A DNA stretch of 64,000 nucleotides, from contig BRXU01000009.1 in assembly GCA_030267565.1 (NCBI GenBank), forward strand, positions 828,001 to 892,000. The letters are read 5' to 3'. This DNA comes from Pleodorina starrii (lineage: Eukaryota > Chlorophyta > Chlorophyceae > Chlamydomonadales > Volvocaceae). Shown one piece after another: positions 1-11,000 of the stretch (positions are counted from its first letter, which is position 1; every line of letters begins with the position of its first letter). The notes under the pieces were generated by a model, which had not been told where the DNA came from, made no database searches, and saw only the letters and a list, made by a program, of their open reading frames with translations. Both the position numbers and the translations under genes were made by a program.

Positions 1-426
1 TCAAACCCGACGGATGGCGAGTTACCTACCGTTAACATTCGTGCAATTTTACCAAAAAACGAGCAAGGCTATCGACCCATCCTCCCCCGCCCTCCGCCAC
101 CTCATTATATTCACCCTCCCGCCCGCCTTGGCCTATACGTGGATCTTCAGCACCCCCCACGCATTAGGATGCACAATAAAGCAGCGGCCGCCACGTGGTC
201 ACATATCTACCGCGCGCTCCGGCCCCTCGCCCGCCTCCCCCATACTCCATCACCCATCCATCCGATCCGCGCCCGCCGAACCCACTCATTACCCTCCCGC
301 CCGCCCGCCCTCCCGCCCGCCCGCCCGCCGCAAGGCAACCACTCACTCCTCATCACCTACCTCGCTAATAATCGACACGTCCGTTGCACTTACCTGCCTG
401 CCGTGCTCCACCCAATTCGCACGCAG
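1..426 (+). other. Probable intron of gene 1, no coding exon seen
   Basis: Pyrimidine-rich sequence with (CCCG)n-like runs at about 296-330, ending in a plausible acceptor (cgcacgcag) before the 427 exon. Nothing in it resembles the preceding exon of the paralog, which encodes the Cys-Ser-Tyr-Gly-Lys region, so that exon is presumed to lie beyond the left edge. Confidence 0.5.
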
Positions 427-2093
427 CTTGCTGCCAACAATCCCGCGCTGCGAACCATTCTTCAAGGGACGGACAAGAGGCGCGCCATCATGATCATCCC
501 ACCCGAGGCCCCGTGCAGCGCCGGGGGTCTGGCGCTCGTCGGCTGCCCGCAAGTTTGCGGCATTACGATCTCGGTGAGTTCGTACATATGTACGGGTTCG
601 TACGCATCTTAGGCGCGCACAGCTTGACACATAGCTAGCTAGCTAGAGGAGTAAGAAGGATAGATCAGATCCCTCGATCGCACGCTCGGCATACATATCT
701 CCCGCGCACAACACGAGGTTGCAGGGTTATGATAATGTATCAACGTTGTCTAGAGAGCTGCGGGTAGTAGTAATTCGTCTATCCCGATCCGTCTATCGGT
801 CTGGGTCCTCGGTGATGGGGCGTGCGTGCGTGCCGGGCACGGTTCATGGCGCGGTTCATTTCATTTCCACAGCACCCAGCCAGCCACTCACGCCCCATCC
901 CGGAAAAAAATGCGACGCGCGCAGACCAAGGGCGGCTTCAGCCCGCACACGCTATACCACGAGATCCAGCATACACTCGGCCTCGTCCACGCCAGCGGGT
1001 AAGCACGTGCGGGCGGGCGTCTCGCTAGCTTTGCTTGCTTTGTATTGCTTACGCCGCATCCAGCGCTAGATACCGGTAGCTCTATCGATCAGCACCAATC
1101 CCAAGCAGTTTGCGGCCCTATATGTATCTGTTTTCCATTCGTCTTCCACAAGCCAGTACGGGCATGTACGGCACTTGCTACTCTCTAGCAGTGCACTGCA
1201 GTACCAGATCTAGAATGGAATCCATCCACGCCCGCCCCGCTGCACCCCTGATGTTGCGAATCCTATCCCCAACCCCGATGTACCTTTACCTTGTCTTGCT
1301 GGGCCACCATCTACCTACCTACCTACCTACCTACCTTCCCACAGCTTCGGCGACGAGTACGGCGACATGACCGACCCCATGGGCAAGCCCCCAACCTCGA
1401 CTGGCGGCATCCTGTGCCACAATGCGCCGCTCAACTGGCGCATCGGTTGGGCCGAGCCCGTGGCCAACGGCTACCTAACCGCCGCCCGTTTCAGGCCCGA
1501 GGCCAACCGCCTGAACATCACCATCCCCGCCTCTAGGAACTCCGATAAGAACATGGTTATTGTTGACCTGGGCCTCCAGTCCTCAGCGTTCCGGGCGCCC
1601 GCCAACACCCCCAGCAAGTACTTTATCAGTTACCGTGTCCGCAACGCCGCCTTTGGCGGTTACGATGCCGGGCTGCCCGTTGCCTACGACCAAAAGGTCC
1701 TCATCCACGACTACGCCGGCGAGATCACCGACCGAGACCAGTTCGGCAAGGTTTGGTTCGTGGACGCTCTGCCCCGGGTCAACGCCGCCCGACAGCCCCT
1801 GACGGACCCCTGGACCTCTCCCTTCCTGCCGTTCGACGCGGCCACGGGCCAGCGCGGCGGCCTGCGCGTCCGGGTCGTGTCTACGAGCGCCACTGCCGCG
1901 GTGGTGGAGATTTGCCGCATGTATAGCCTGACGGAGGGCGCCCGCGGCAGCGCCGACTGCCGTGCCAACCTGGACCGCGACTGGTGAGTGGAGCAAGCGC
2001 ATAGGCATGCAGAACGGCCGGGCGGGGAGGGGGACAGATATACGGTAGATCAACCTTTCGGTAGTTATATATTTATCCGCTATGGACAACAGC

Positions 2094-2133
<40 letters not shown>

Positions 2134-2465
2134 GCACGCACGCACATACAGTCATACACACACACCGTAGGGTTAAGGACAGACGGATGCCGGGGTACCT
2201 TTGGTTCACGTGCTCGCCGCAACGTGCGGATAGCTAGAGCAGCTTCGACGTGCCCAACCAAAGAGAGTTCGTACCTGAGCGAGCACTTATTAGCGGTCGC
2301 ATACGCATGCACGACGGTAGTGTTGTCAACAATTTAATCATGTCGACCTTGCTCATGCGTGTCCATCGTTGTACCCCTTACCACCCCCCGCCCTCCCGCC
2401 CCCTAACCGTCGAACATCCCTCCAGTGATGGCCTGTTCGGTATCGCGGATCCCGACTGCAAGTAA
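427..2465 (+). CDS. Gametolysin-like zinc metallopeptidase (peptidase M11), 3' part (gene 1)
   Basis: Secreted metallopeptidase of the volvocine gametolysin/MMP family, which cleaves cell-wall or matrix glycoproteins. Predicted exons are 427-573, 925-998, 1345-1983 and 2426-2465 (TAA stop); earlier exons lie upstream of the window. The exon at 925-998 encodes the zinc site HEIQHTLGLVH, a full HExxHxxGxxH motif. The next exon opens with a Tyr-Gly-Asp stretch and a DPMG Met-turn, typical of metzincins, then a beta-rich C-terminal domain (FISYRVRNAAFGGYD, VRVVSTSATAAVVEICRMY). The tail after splicing reads CDGLFGIADPDCK. Exon lengths of 147 and 40 nt and all phases equal those of gene 2 at 33255-37987, which strongly supports the model. 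The catalytic call is firm; substrate and physiological role are inferred from the family. Confidence 0.85.
1309..1335 (+). repeat. (CTAC)n microsatellite in gene 1 intron
   Basis: A run of CTAC tetranucleotides lies just upstream of the acceptor at 1344. A similar (CTAC)n tract recurs near 47189 in the WD40 gene, also close to an acceptor, where it serves as a pyrimidine-rich stretch. Confidence 0.85.
2096..2131 (+). repeat. (TA)n microsatellite in last intron of gene 1
   Basis: About 18 uninterrupted TA dinucleotides, followed by a short (CGCA)n and (CA)n stretch. It lies inside the intron 1984-2425 and has no coding consequence. Confidence 0.9.
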
Positions 2466-2800
2466 ATGATGATGACTAAGACGGTCGGACGGACGGCGAA
2501 CGGACGGAGGCAGATGCATGTGTATGTATGAACATGTATGCGAGCCTCGTTAGTTAGTTCGCGGTATTACAGATAGAGGCGGTGACGGATGAAGCGTTAC
2601 ATTTGCTTTCGTTCGTTTGATGAAGTCATCGCACTGGTGGAAGGACGGAGCACGAACGTAGGGAAGCAAGTCTATCTATCTACGGTATGTATCTTGCGTC
2701 ACAATAGCGTTCTTCTAGCTAGGCGTTTTTTGTTCTCTTGGGCCCTCGCCTCGTATGTTTTTTTTGTTCATGAGAGGGGCACGCACCCCCAACCATGTAA

Positions 2801-2812
<12 letters not shown>
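2466..2812 (+). other. 3' flank of gene 1
   Basis: Probable 3'-UTR of gene 1. A TGTAA word at 2806-2810, the usual volvocine poly(A) signal, directly abuts the first (CA)n tract. No ORF with family resemblance is visible. Confidence 0.5.

Positions 2813-2838
<26 letters not shown>
2813..2838 (+). repeat. (CA)n tract at the left edge of the LINE array
   Basis: Uninterrupted CA repeat immediately upstream of the oldest LINE relic (A). It is equivalent in position to the AC tracts that precede every other copy. Confidence 0.9.
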
Positions 2839-2839
<1 letters not shown>

Positions 2840-3372
2840 CCGGAAGACGTGGGATCATACCCCACCGCTGGTCCCCCGATTGAAAGAGATCGGGGTGTCG
2901 AAGGCTGGAGACAATGGTGTCCTCTGGTGCGCGGGGCGGCTGGAGTGGGATGCCACCAAGAAGACTACAACGCTGCCGCAGAGCAGTGGTGGAGGAATGA
3001 GTCTGCATAGGGCCTGGACCAGACTGCACAGCAGGTGGTGGTTGGACAACTAAGATCGGGCGGCGGCAGGCTTCCGAAGGATATAGGAGGTGGCAATGGC
3101 ACCGGTGTGCGTGCCCTGGTAGATTACGCAGCTGTAGAGCATGCGTTCGGTGGACTGAGGACAGTAGGCGCCTGGGGCTAGCTTAGCTGGCACATGGACA
3201 ATCAGGTGGACGCTGTCCTGTGACGATTACGGCGCAGCGGTTAGCACTTCCCGGTGCAGTGTGCAGACAAGGTGGTACGCCCCTCCTCAACAGAGGAGTG
3301 CTTCGGCGGTCTCCCGTATGTGGGCGGGTTAGCGCCCCCGGCCAGTGTCGGCCCGGCAGATATGTAACAGTT
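2839..3372 (+). mobile_element. LINE relic A: diverged, strongly 5'-truncated copy
   Basis: Sits between two (AC)n tracts like the other array members. Its last ~80 bases are recognisably homologous to the 3' end of the intact copies: both carry gagtgctt.ggcggtct, a gggttagc core and a terminal TGTAAC just before the AC tract (compare 3291-3370 with 5898-5977). The upstream ~450 bases do not align by eye to the intact copies. They contain an open stretch ending at 3053 that may be the C-terminus of a related ORF2. It is probably an older insertion of a sister LINE family that uses the same AC target. Confidence 0.6.
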
Positions 3373-3406
3373 ACACACACACACACACACACGCACACAC
3401 ACACAC
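3373..3406 (+). repeat. (AC)n junction A/B, one G interruption
   Basis: AC repeat separating relic A from truncated copy B, interrupted once by a G near 3393. The interruption fits an older tract than the pure ones between copies C to F. Confidence 0.9.
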
Positions 3407-5977
3407 GGCGGCCGAGGAGGGGGGAAGAGGCCCGCCAGGTGGAGAGATGGGCAGCACAGGCAGGCGACCGCAGGGTCAGCCCCATCACGCCATGTCAGCG
3501 CCTCACCGGCCTCCCAGGGCAGCTCATGTGGGGCGCGGCGCGAGACGGCGGATGCGGGCTGCTGCCGCTCACCCTGCACACCCGCGCACGGGAGGCGGTG
3601 AAGGCGGCCAAGCTCGCCCGGACCGCCAGCCAGCCAGCAGACAACGCCCACTCGTCGGTACGAACGTTCGCCCAGCTGCTCCGTGGCTACCACCCGCTGC
3701 TGAGCCCCGGATCCGTGCTCACCACGGGTGTGGCGCAGGGAGGGATGCCCCACCCAGGAACAGACCCCCTGCCCGCAGACGTCACGACACTCCTCGTCGC
3801 CCTCAGCTACCTCCCCCCCGTGCAAGATGTTGACACGACGCCGCTGCCGGCCGCCGGGGACTGGTGCCTTAATATCCCGCTTTGGGGCAACCCCCTTTTG
3901 CCGAACGGTGCGCAACCGACCAGCGGGGCAGCGGAAGCGGGGGATGCAGCGGACGCGCAGGCGGCAGATCCAGACTTCGCGCCCGAGGAGGAGGACAGGG
4001 ACATGGCTCCCAACCCGCTTCCTAGGCCAGGACTAGAGAGCCGCCACAGGCGTCTGGCGGCATGCAGGGCGTTGCGCACGGTGGGTGACCTAATGAGGGT
4101 GACGCAGGCCGCCGCATCCGCCCCGCGAGCAGCTGGCGAGTGGGAGGCCTGGGTAACAGCCAACCTTGACCCCAGCGACCTGACAGGCTTCAGGCGGACG
4201 ACGACCATCGACGCCATCAACCGCCTCACGGCGGATATTAGCCCGGAATGGCGTGCAGCAGCAGCGACGGTGCTGGCGCACCCGGAACGCGCGGCAGGGC
4301 TGGATACGGAGGAGACGATACGAGCTCGGTTCGTGGGGCGGGTGGGCTGGCGGTTTGGGGGGTCACTCAGCATCAAGCTGCGCGACCTCTCCGTCCGCCA
4401 AGCCACTCAACTGCAGATGCAGCCAGTAACGGAGCGCCGAGCCCGCCTGCACGCAGCCTACGAGCGGGAAGCCCGGGAGCAACCCGCAGCGGCAGCAGCA
4501 ACAGCAGGAGCCCACCCGCCGGGACATCAGCCAGCCGCCGCCGAAGTGACGCCAGCAGCAGGCGTACTGGCAATGCTCCGGCGAATGTGGCCCATCAAAT
4601 GGGAGCGCGAACACTTTGAGACGCTCTGGCGGTTGGCACAGGACGGCGTGCCGCTCCCCGGCAACAGCCACATCAGGGGAGCGGCACCAGAACAATGCAA
4701 GTGCGGCGCGTACGGGGGAGCCGGCCCACACGCATGCTCGCCGCGTGCACACCACTTCTGGGAGTGCCCGGTGGCGCAAGCGGTGGTGCAGCAGATCGCC
4801 GCCCACGTGCCCGGGCCCATCACCCGGGCAAACGTGTGGCTGGCGGAGCCACCGCCAGGCGTGCAGCAGTGCGTGTGGGACGTGATCTGCCTGGCGGCAC
4901 TCACGGCCATGGAACGGGCGCGCGTGGGGCTGTGGGCAGTCAGGAACTCGCCTACCGCCCCGGATGCCCCAGACCCAGTCGAGGTGGCCAAGGCGCGCGC
5001 AGCGCTAGATTTTTGGCAGCGTGTGCGGGGGTTTGCGGAGCTAGACGTGCCAAGGCGGGGATGGGAGGGGGTAGGGCCTGACCATCCCATCCTGGCGGTG
5101 GTCAACGGCCACTTTCAGTGTGTGCAGCACGCAGGGATGGGTATGGAGGGAGAGGGAGGGGTCGTGGAGTGAGGGGATGAAGGGGCTTTAGGGGTGAGGG
5201 AGGGAACTTAGGGCGTCGAGGCAGGGAGGCGTGAGAGGAGGGGAGGTGGGGGGGTTCCTTTGGGTCCGAGAGGACTTAGGGTGCAGAGACCGCCGCGGGC
5301 TGCCTTTTGTAGGCGAGGGAGGCTTTAGGGAGCGGGTATAGCGAGAGTGAGGCGAGTTGGCGAGGTGCCGCCTAGTGCGAACTATAGCTCCGTCACCTAG
5401 CCCGCTGCCGCAAGGCCCGCTCCCGACCTCCTGCCGCGTCGAGGCCAAGCGGCGCTCTGGAGCTCGGCCTCTAGGGGCCACCCCCCGGCCTCTCCGGGGC
5501 CGTCGTAGTAGGAGTAGTAGTAGGGGTAGGGCGCGCGCTGTCTTGGGTTCTCCTTTGGTGCTGACCGCCCACGAGCCGGACCAAGCTCGGGGCAGGTTCT
5601 CAGCGCTTTGTTTTCGCGCCTAGAGGAGCACCGCCAGCCGGTAGCAGGCCGGCCGGGCGCCCCGGCGCTGCAAGGACTTCAGGGCGGGCAGGACAGCGCG
5701 GGCGCCGCGTAGTGCGCCGGCGCGACTGCTGTTTGTGCGGACGCAGGGCCCAGCTGCCGTATAAGGCAGGCTGTGAGCTCAAGCTTTTGGGGAGCCGCTG
5801 CGCCGTACACCCGTATATGGGGTATACGACGCAGCCAGCTCTGCGTCGAGCAGGAGGGGGTAGCGGCCCCTCACGCCCTTCTCCCACCGCAAGGGGGAGA
5901 GTGCTTAGGCGGTCTTTCCGTCGGGGCTGGGTTAGCAGCCCCTGGCCAGCGTCAGGGCCCGGTCAGATACTGTAACG
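3404..5977 (+). mobile_element. LINE copy B: 5'-truncated
   Basis: Begins abruptly at the ORF2 codons equivalent to 10796 in copy C, then runs through the ORF2 C-terminus and the complete ~805-nt 3'-UTR, ending TGTAACG followed by (AC)n. 5' truncation is the ordinary signature of target-primed reverse transcription. It is nearly identical to the full copies. Differences include GAG-preceding codon GCC-C (gcgcccgagg, about 3989) where C, D and E have gcgcctgagg, and Ile-Thr for Met-Gln near 3484. Confidence 0.95.
3407..5172 (+). pseudogene. LINE ORF2 C-terminal fragment (copy B)
   Basis: Open frame continuing to the normal ORF2 stop at 5170-5172. It carries only the region after the reverse transcriptase: the Ala/Pro-rich linker part, the helical C-terminal domain, and the Cys/His knuckle (CKCGAYGG ... 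HHFWECP) that resembles the reverse-transcriptase zinc-binding (zf-RVT-like) module. Endonuclease and polymerase domains are absent, so it cannot support transposition alone. The open frame extends upstream through the AC tract to a GTG at 3220, but that extension is fortuitous. Confidence 0.85.
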
Positions 5978-5998
5978 ACACACACACACACACACACA
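5978..5998 (+). repeat. (AC)n junction B/C, 21 nt
   Basis: Pure AC repeat between the TGTAACG 3' end of copy B and the first base block (tcagcgcacagc) of copy C. It is the shortest of the four pure junction tracts. Confidence 0.95.
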
Positions 5999-6071
5999 TC
6001 AGCGCACAGCAGCGCAGCCTGGCGACGGAAAACGGGTCGCCATTACGAAGGTACTAACGTACCGGAGAAGA

Positions 6072-8024
6072 ATGGACCCAGTCGACGCGGGCCCGGTCGC
6101 TGTGAAGGTTAAGGTGGCTGCCCCGACCGGCTCCCTGGCCTGCCTCGCGGCCTCATTGGCGCCCGACGGCACCCTGGACCTGGGCCAAATCCCGTTGGAG
6201 CCCGGCAGCCTCGAATCGGTCCCCATCAAAGTGCGCGCTCTGGAAGCCAATAAAGTGGCCTTCCAGCAATATTGGATCCACGGAATCCCGGACAGCATCC
6301 AGGACCCCGAGGGATGCAAAAAGGTGCTCATGGCCGCATACGGCCGGTCGGTGGACACGATCGTGTGGGCCCGACGCTGTGACCACACACATCGCGTGCT
6401 GGCTACCCTGAAAGCGTCTGCAGCACCCCTGCCGGACTCGCTGGACGTCCCCGCCCAGCCCGCACCCAGCCAGCAAGGGGCATACACCCTCAAGGCGGAG
6501 CAGCAGTGGTGGCAACGCTTGGACATCACAATTCCGCGCGCGCCACCGCCCAGCACACGCGTATTGGCTGCCGACAGACAGGCGCGCCAGTGGCACGCTG
6601 CCCAGGACCTGCACTGGGCGCATCACCTGGTCCGCTTGGAGGCCGAGGCGCGGGCACGTGCCCAACCCACCGGTCGGGCCACAGCACCGCAGGCGGAACA
6701 CCCCGTGGACCCCCGGCCAGCGGCGGCAGCCCGAGCGGCAGATACGACCGCGCCACAAAGGACGACCCCCGCAGCACCGGCAACCACACAGGTAGCCGGG
6801 ACCGCCCAACAACTGGGCGCGGATGACGCGGCGACCGCCCTGGCCCGGCGGACCGAGGAGATCCGGGAACAAAACGACCGGGAAACCCGGGCCCAGCAGG
6901 CAGCGCTGAAGGAGCAGCTGGGGCTCGAACGGCGGACAGCAGCCGCCGCGGAGCGCGCCGCCGCCGCGGAACGTGCCGCCGCCGCGGAACGTGCCGCCGC
7001 CGCGGAGCGCGCCGCCGCCGCGGAGCGTGCCGCCGCCGCGGAGCGTGCCGCCGCCGCGGAGCGTGCCGCCGCCGCGGAGCGCGCCGCCGCCGCGGAGCGC
7101 GCCGCCGCCGCGGACGCGACCGCTACGGCCGGCACACCCGAAGGCCCTGCCAACACGGCGGCCCTAGCACACGAGGCCGCAGTCCAGGCAGCCACCACGG
7201 CAGGCCCAGCCGACGCGCGGCAACACCAGCAGGAGGAGCAGGCTGCGGCGCCCGCCAATGCGGACTCGGCCGAGGAGCATGCTGCCATCGCAGCGGGACC
7301 AGCCGTCGGTCAGCCACAGCAGCCGCCTCAGCAGCGGCAGCCGCAGCAGCAGCAGTTGACGCCGGCGGCACCCCGGAGAACGCCACGGCAAACCCAGCGT
7401 ACACCTGGGGCAGGAGGCAGCTGCCCTACGGGGCTCGCCGCCACTGAGACGCCGACGGCGATGACCCCTGCTGACCCCGGCGCCAGTGTGCAGAAAGAGC
7501 GGGGGCGGCAGCGCTCGCCGTGCGAGACGAGCCCAGAGGAGGCCTCAGCCAGGAAACGACCCAGCCAGGGCCGCTGCATCGCGGACCTGACGGACGCGGA
7601 GATCCTGGCCAGAGCTGATGCCCGCCAGGCAAAAGGTGGCGGCGGATGGACGCGCAAAGCGGGCGAATCGGACGCAGCAGTCGTGCTCCGGCTGCGGGGT
7701 CGGAGTGCCAGGGTGAGAGGCACAGTCGGAGACGCCATGCGCGAAAAGTCCGCCAGCACGCGCCGGAAGCCGGCAGTGGACAGAACCCCCGCCTCGGCCG
7801 CCCCCCAGGCGCACACATGCAGCCCTAGCCCCTCCCAGCGCAGCAGTGCCAGCACCCCCGTGGCCAGCCTGCGTGCATTCAGCCTGGAGCTACGGCTATC
7901 CCAGGCCAGCCAAGACGGCGCCCAGACTAACGCAGACCAACCCCCCCAGGCCCCGGCGGCGGCAACGCCGCTGGCTCCACAGCAAAGAGAGCAGCACGGG
8001 GTCAGGGAGGTCGGGCCCAAATAA
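6072..8024 (+). CDS. LINE ORF1 protein (copy C), 650 aa
   Basis: Putative nucleic-acid-binding chaperone of the retrotransposon ribonucleoprotein. Starts at the first ATG of the element, 73 nt after the AC tract. Residues ~60-130 (WIHGIP ... VLATLK) look like a small alpha/beta fold, possibly RRM-like, by spacing only. Residues ~290-347 are a perfect 6-aa repeat (AAAAER)n, charged and helical, probably coiled-coil, encoded by an 18-bp tandem repeat. The rest is Ala/Gln/Pro-rich and disordered with a basic C-terminal third. No CCHC knuckle is visible. It overlaps the upstream-open ORF2 frame by a -1 shift. Confidence 0.85.
   Translation: MDPVDAGPVAVKVKVAAPTGSLACLAASLAPDGTLDLGQIPLEPGSLESVPIKVRALEANKVAFQQYWIHGIPDSIQDPEGCKKVLMAAYGRSVDTIVWARRCDHTHRVLATLKASAAPLPDSLDVPAQPAPSQQGAYTLKAEQQWWQRLDITIPRAPPPSTRVLAADRQARQWHAAQDLHWAHHLVRLEAEARARAQPTGRATAPQAEHPVDPRPAAAARAADTTAPQRTTPAAPATTQVAGTAQQLGADDAATALARRTEEIREQNDRETRAQQAALKEQLGLERRTAAAAERAAAAERAAAAERAAAAERAAAAERAAAAERAAAAERAAAAERAAAAERAAAADATATAGTPEGPANTAALAHEAAVQAATTAGPADARQHQQEEQAAAPANADSAEEHAAIAAGPAVGQPQQPPQQRQPQQQQLTPAAPRRTPRQTQRTPGAGGSCPTGLAATETPTAMTPADPGASVQKERGRQRSPCETSPEEASARKRPSQGRCIADLTDAEILARADARQAKGGGGWTRKAGESDAAVVLRLRGRSARVRGTVGDAMREKSASTRRKPAVDRTPASAAPQAHTCSPSPSQRSSASTPVASLRAFSLELRLSQASQDGAQTNADQPPQAPAAATPLAPQQREQHGVREVGPK
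6943..7115 (+). repeat. 18-bp coding minisatellite in ORF1 (copy C)
   Basis: Tandem 18-mers of the type gccgccgccgcggagcgy encode AAAAER hexapeptides. Copies C, D and E have the same number; copy F has four more units. Confidence 0.9.
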
Positions 8025-8038
8025 CCCGGCCACTGCGA

Positions 8039-11000
8039 GTGGCGTCCCATAACATGGGAGGCTTGCGTGTGTGGGAGGCGCGCGCCGCAGCGCGCTTCGA
8101 AGCGGCGATGCAGCTTTGGGCCCAGCTCCAGCTCGACGTGGTGTGTCTGCAGGAGACTCACCACACCGGGGACCCAGACCGGAGCGCACTGGAGGCGGCC
8201 CTAACGGCCGCCGCCGACCGGCTCCACCAGCCGGGCTGGACCATAGCAGCGCACTCGTACTCAAACAGCCAACACACCGCGGGCGTGGCGATCCTCGTCC
8301 GTGCAAACCTCCTTCCCCCCCGCGCCATCGAGGCCCTCCCCGCGCCCGCCGGCGTACCCGCGGGGTGGCTCACGGAGTGCAGATTCCAGTGGGGCGGACA
8401 TCATGTGCGGGTCTGCAGCGTTTACTTCCCACAGGCCGGGAGGGATGGCGCCGCGGGCCTGCGGCAACAGCTGTGTCAGGCAGGCCTGGCCCCCGCCGCC
8501 GCAGATGCGGCGGCAGATGGCTCGGTACTGCTGTGGTGCGGCGATTTCAACTTTGTGGAGAACCCGGCCCTGGACTGCCCCAGCCCGGACCTGCGCGCAG
8601 CAGACGCGGCCCCATCCATGCAGCTGCAGGAGGCGGCGGCGGCCGCAGGGATGGTGGACAGCTTTCGCACGCTGCACCCCCAGCGCCGTGAGTTCACGTA
8701 CCTATACCGGGGACCGCGGCCTGGGGGCTCCCGCCTGGACCGCATCTACCTGCCTGAGGCGGCCTGCCCATACCTCGCGAAAGCGTACATCAACGTCACC
8801 TCGCCGTCTGACCATCGGCTCGCCATCGCCCACATCGCAGCCCGCCAACCGCCCCCCAACACCAATCTCCCGCGCCGCCTCCGCCTCCACTGCCTAGCGC
8901 ATGCGGACCTGAAACGCAGCCTGGGCGACTGGCTAGACGAGGAAGTGGGAGCGGCCCCCACCGGCGGTGAGCACCCGCAGCAGGCCGTGCTGGACTGGTG
9001 GCCGGCGTTCAAACGCCGGCTCACAGCCCAGGTGGCCCGGCTCAACCGAGAAGCACAAACGCGCCGCGTCCGGCCAGCCGCCAGCGTGCAACAGCTAGCG
9101 GCGGCAGCACAGGAAGCCGCCAGCGCCCTGGACGCCGACCCCTCCAACGAGGAACGGCTGGCGGCGGCAGTGGAGGCGCAGGTGGCAGTGCAGAAGGGCA
9201 TGCGGGCCGCGGCCAACGAGGCGGCCCGGGACGCCCGGCGGAACCGGATCAGTGAAGGCGAGCGCCCCTCCCGGGCCCTCACCGCCCTCATCCGGGAACA
9301 GAGCGATGGCGGCAACGGGGGCGGCCCCGGCCCCTCCATGCTGCGCGACCCCCGCACGGGCCAGCTGGTCAGCGACGCCAGGCGACTGCCGCAGATCATC
9401 GCCAACTTCTGGCAGGACGTCAGCGCCCTGCCATCGGAGGCCGAGCTGCCGGCATCGGTGAAGCAGCAGGCGCAGGCCCAGGTCCTGGAGGCCCTCCGAG
9501 ACCACCCGCTGCGACTGCCGGCAGACCCGGAAGACCCAGTCGGCCGGGCCCAAGTGGGCAGCACCGAGGTGGCCGCGGCTCTCAAGGCCACGCCGCGCGG
9601 AAAAGCGCCGGGGTGGGATGGCCTGCCCGCGGAGCTCTACCGGGCCTTCCAGCGACAGTTCGCCCCCCTCCTGGCAGACCTATACACCGCCATCGGCACC
9701 ACAGGCAACATGCCCGCGCGGTTCACCGAGGGCATCATCAAGGTGCTCTATAAAAAGGGCGACCCCACACAGCCAGGCAACTACCGCCCCATCACCCTGC
9801 TCAACACGGACTACCGCATCCTCGCCAAAGTCATGGCAAATAGGCTTGGCCCCGCCCTGAATGCCGCGATCTCTGCGGAGCAAACGGCCTTCCTCCCGGG
9901 GCGACACATTGGCGCCAGCATCTTCACCCTCCGCTACCTTCCCCACCTCCTCCGACGCCAGGGACGCAACGCGCTGGTCGCCTTCCTCGACTTTGCCAAA
10001 GCCTACGATACGGTCCACCGGGACTTTCTAGTGGCAGCGATGGCGGAGCTGGGCGCGTCCGAACAGCTCCGAAAGTGGGTACAGACGCTGCTGGCGGACA
10101 CGCAGGCCCGGGCGCTGGTGGGGGGGAGGCAGTCAGAGCCGGTCAGCATGGCGGCGGGCGTCCGACAAGGCTGCCCGCTCGCCCCGCTGCTCTACCTCTT
10201 CGTCGCGCAAGCGCTGCTGTCATGGCTACAACGCAAGGGACTGGGCATTCGCCTGGACCCAGCAGATGCCGAGCTAACCACGGCGGTGCAGTTTGCGGAC
10301 GACGGAGAGGTGTTCCTGGAGGGCGACCACACCGTCCAAGCCTTCCTCGACGCCACGGAGACGTTTGCGCAGGCCACCGGACAGCGGCTAAACCGTGACA
10401 AAGTGGAGCTCCTGAGAGTTGGCCACCTGCCGGCACAGCCGCAGCAGCCACCCCAGCAGCCCCCACCTCAGCAGCCGCCAGGCCCGCCGGAAGCCGGCGC
10501 CCAGCTCCCACCGCCCGCACCGCCGCCACCAGCACCAGGCCCGCCGCAAGCGCCAGCACCAGCCCATGCGCCCGCAGTGCCAAACATCCAGGGCCTGCGC
10601 CTGGTGCCTGCCGCGACCGCGCTCGGAGCTGGCTTCTCAAATAACCCAACAGGCCAGCAATCCAACTGGCACCGCGCCGGGGAGGAGATCCGCAAGCGGA
10701 TGCACCGCGTCACCAGACTTCGGCTGTCGGTGTTCGGCAGATGCAACCTCATATCGGCATACGCCTTACAGATCAGGACGTACCACTGGGAGCACGGCGG
10801 CCGAGGAGGGGGGGAAGAGGCCCGCCAGGTGGAGAGATGGGCAGCACAGGCAGGCGACCGCAGGGTCAGCCCCATGCAGCCATGTCAGCGCCTCACCGGC
10901 CTCCCAGGGCAGCTCATGTGGGGCGCGGCGCGAGACGGCGGATGCGGGCTGCTGCCGCTCACCCTGCACACCCGCGCACGGGAGGCGGTGAAGGCGGCCA

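Noticed and set aside
2096..2160. (TA)n plus CGCA/CA run as a replication origin or promoter
   Set aside because: It is inside the last intron of gene 1, a simple microsatellite with no other supporting signal.
3220..3406. Apparent N-terminal extension of the copy B ORF through the AC tract into relic A
   Set aside because: The frame crosses an insertion junction and a microsatellite translated as Thr-His repeats; it is a chance open frame, not a fusion protein.
8010..8040. Programmed -1 frameshift at the ORF1/ORF2 overlap
   Set aside because: ORF2 is in the -1 frame, but the codons before the ORF1 stop (GGG CCC AAA TAA) do not form a canonical X-XXY-YYZ slippery site in that phase, so it is only one of several options.
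6153..8164. Long antisense and alternate-frame ORFs within each LINE copy (e.g. 239, 221 and 278 aa)
   Set aside because: They repeat identically in every copy, are GC-rich shadows of ORF1 and ORF2, have no recognisable motifs, and the sense frames carry all the catalytic signatures.
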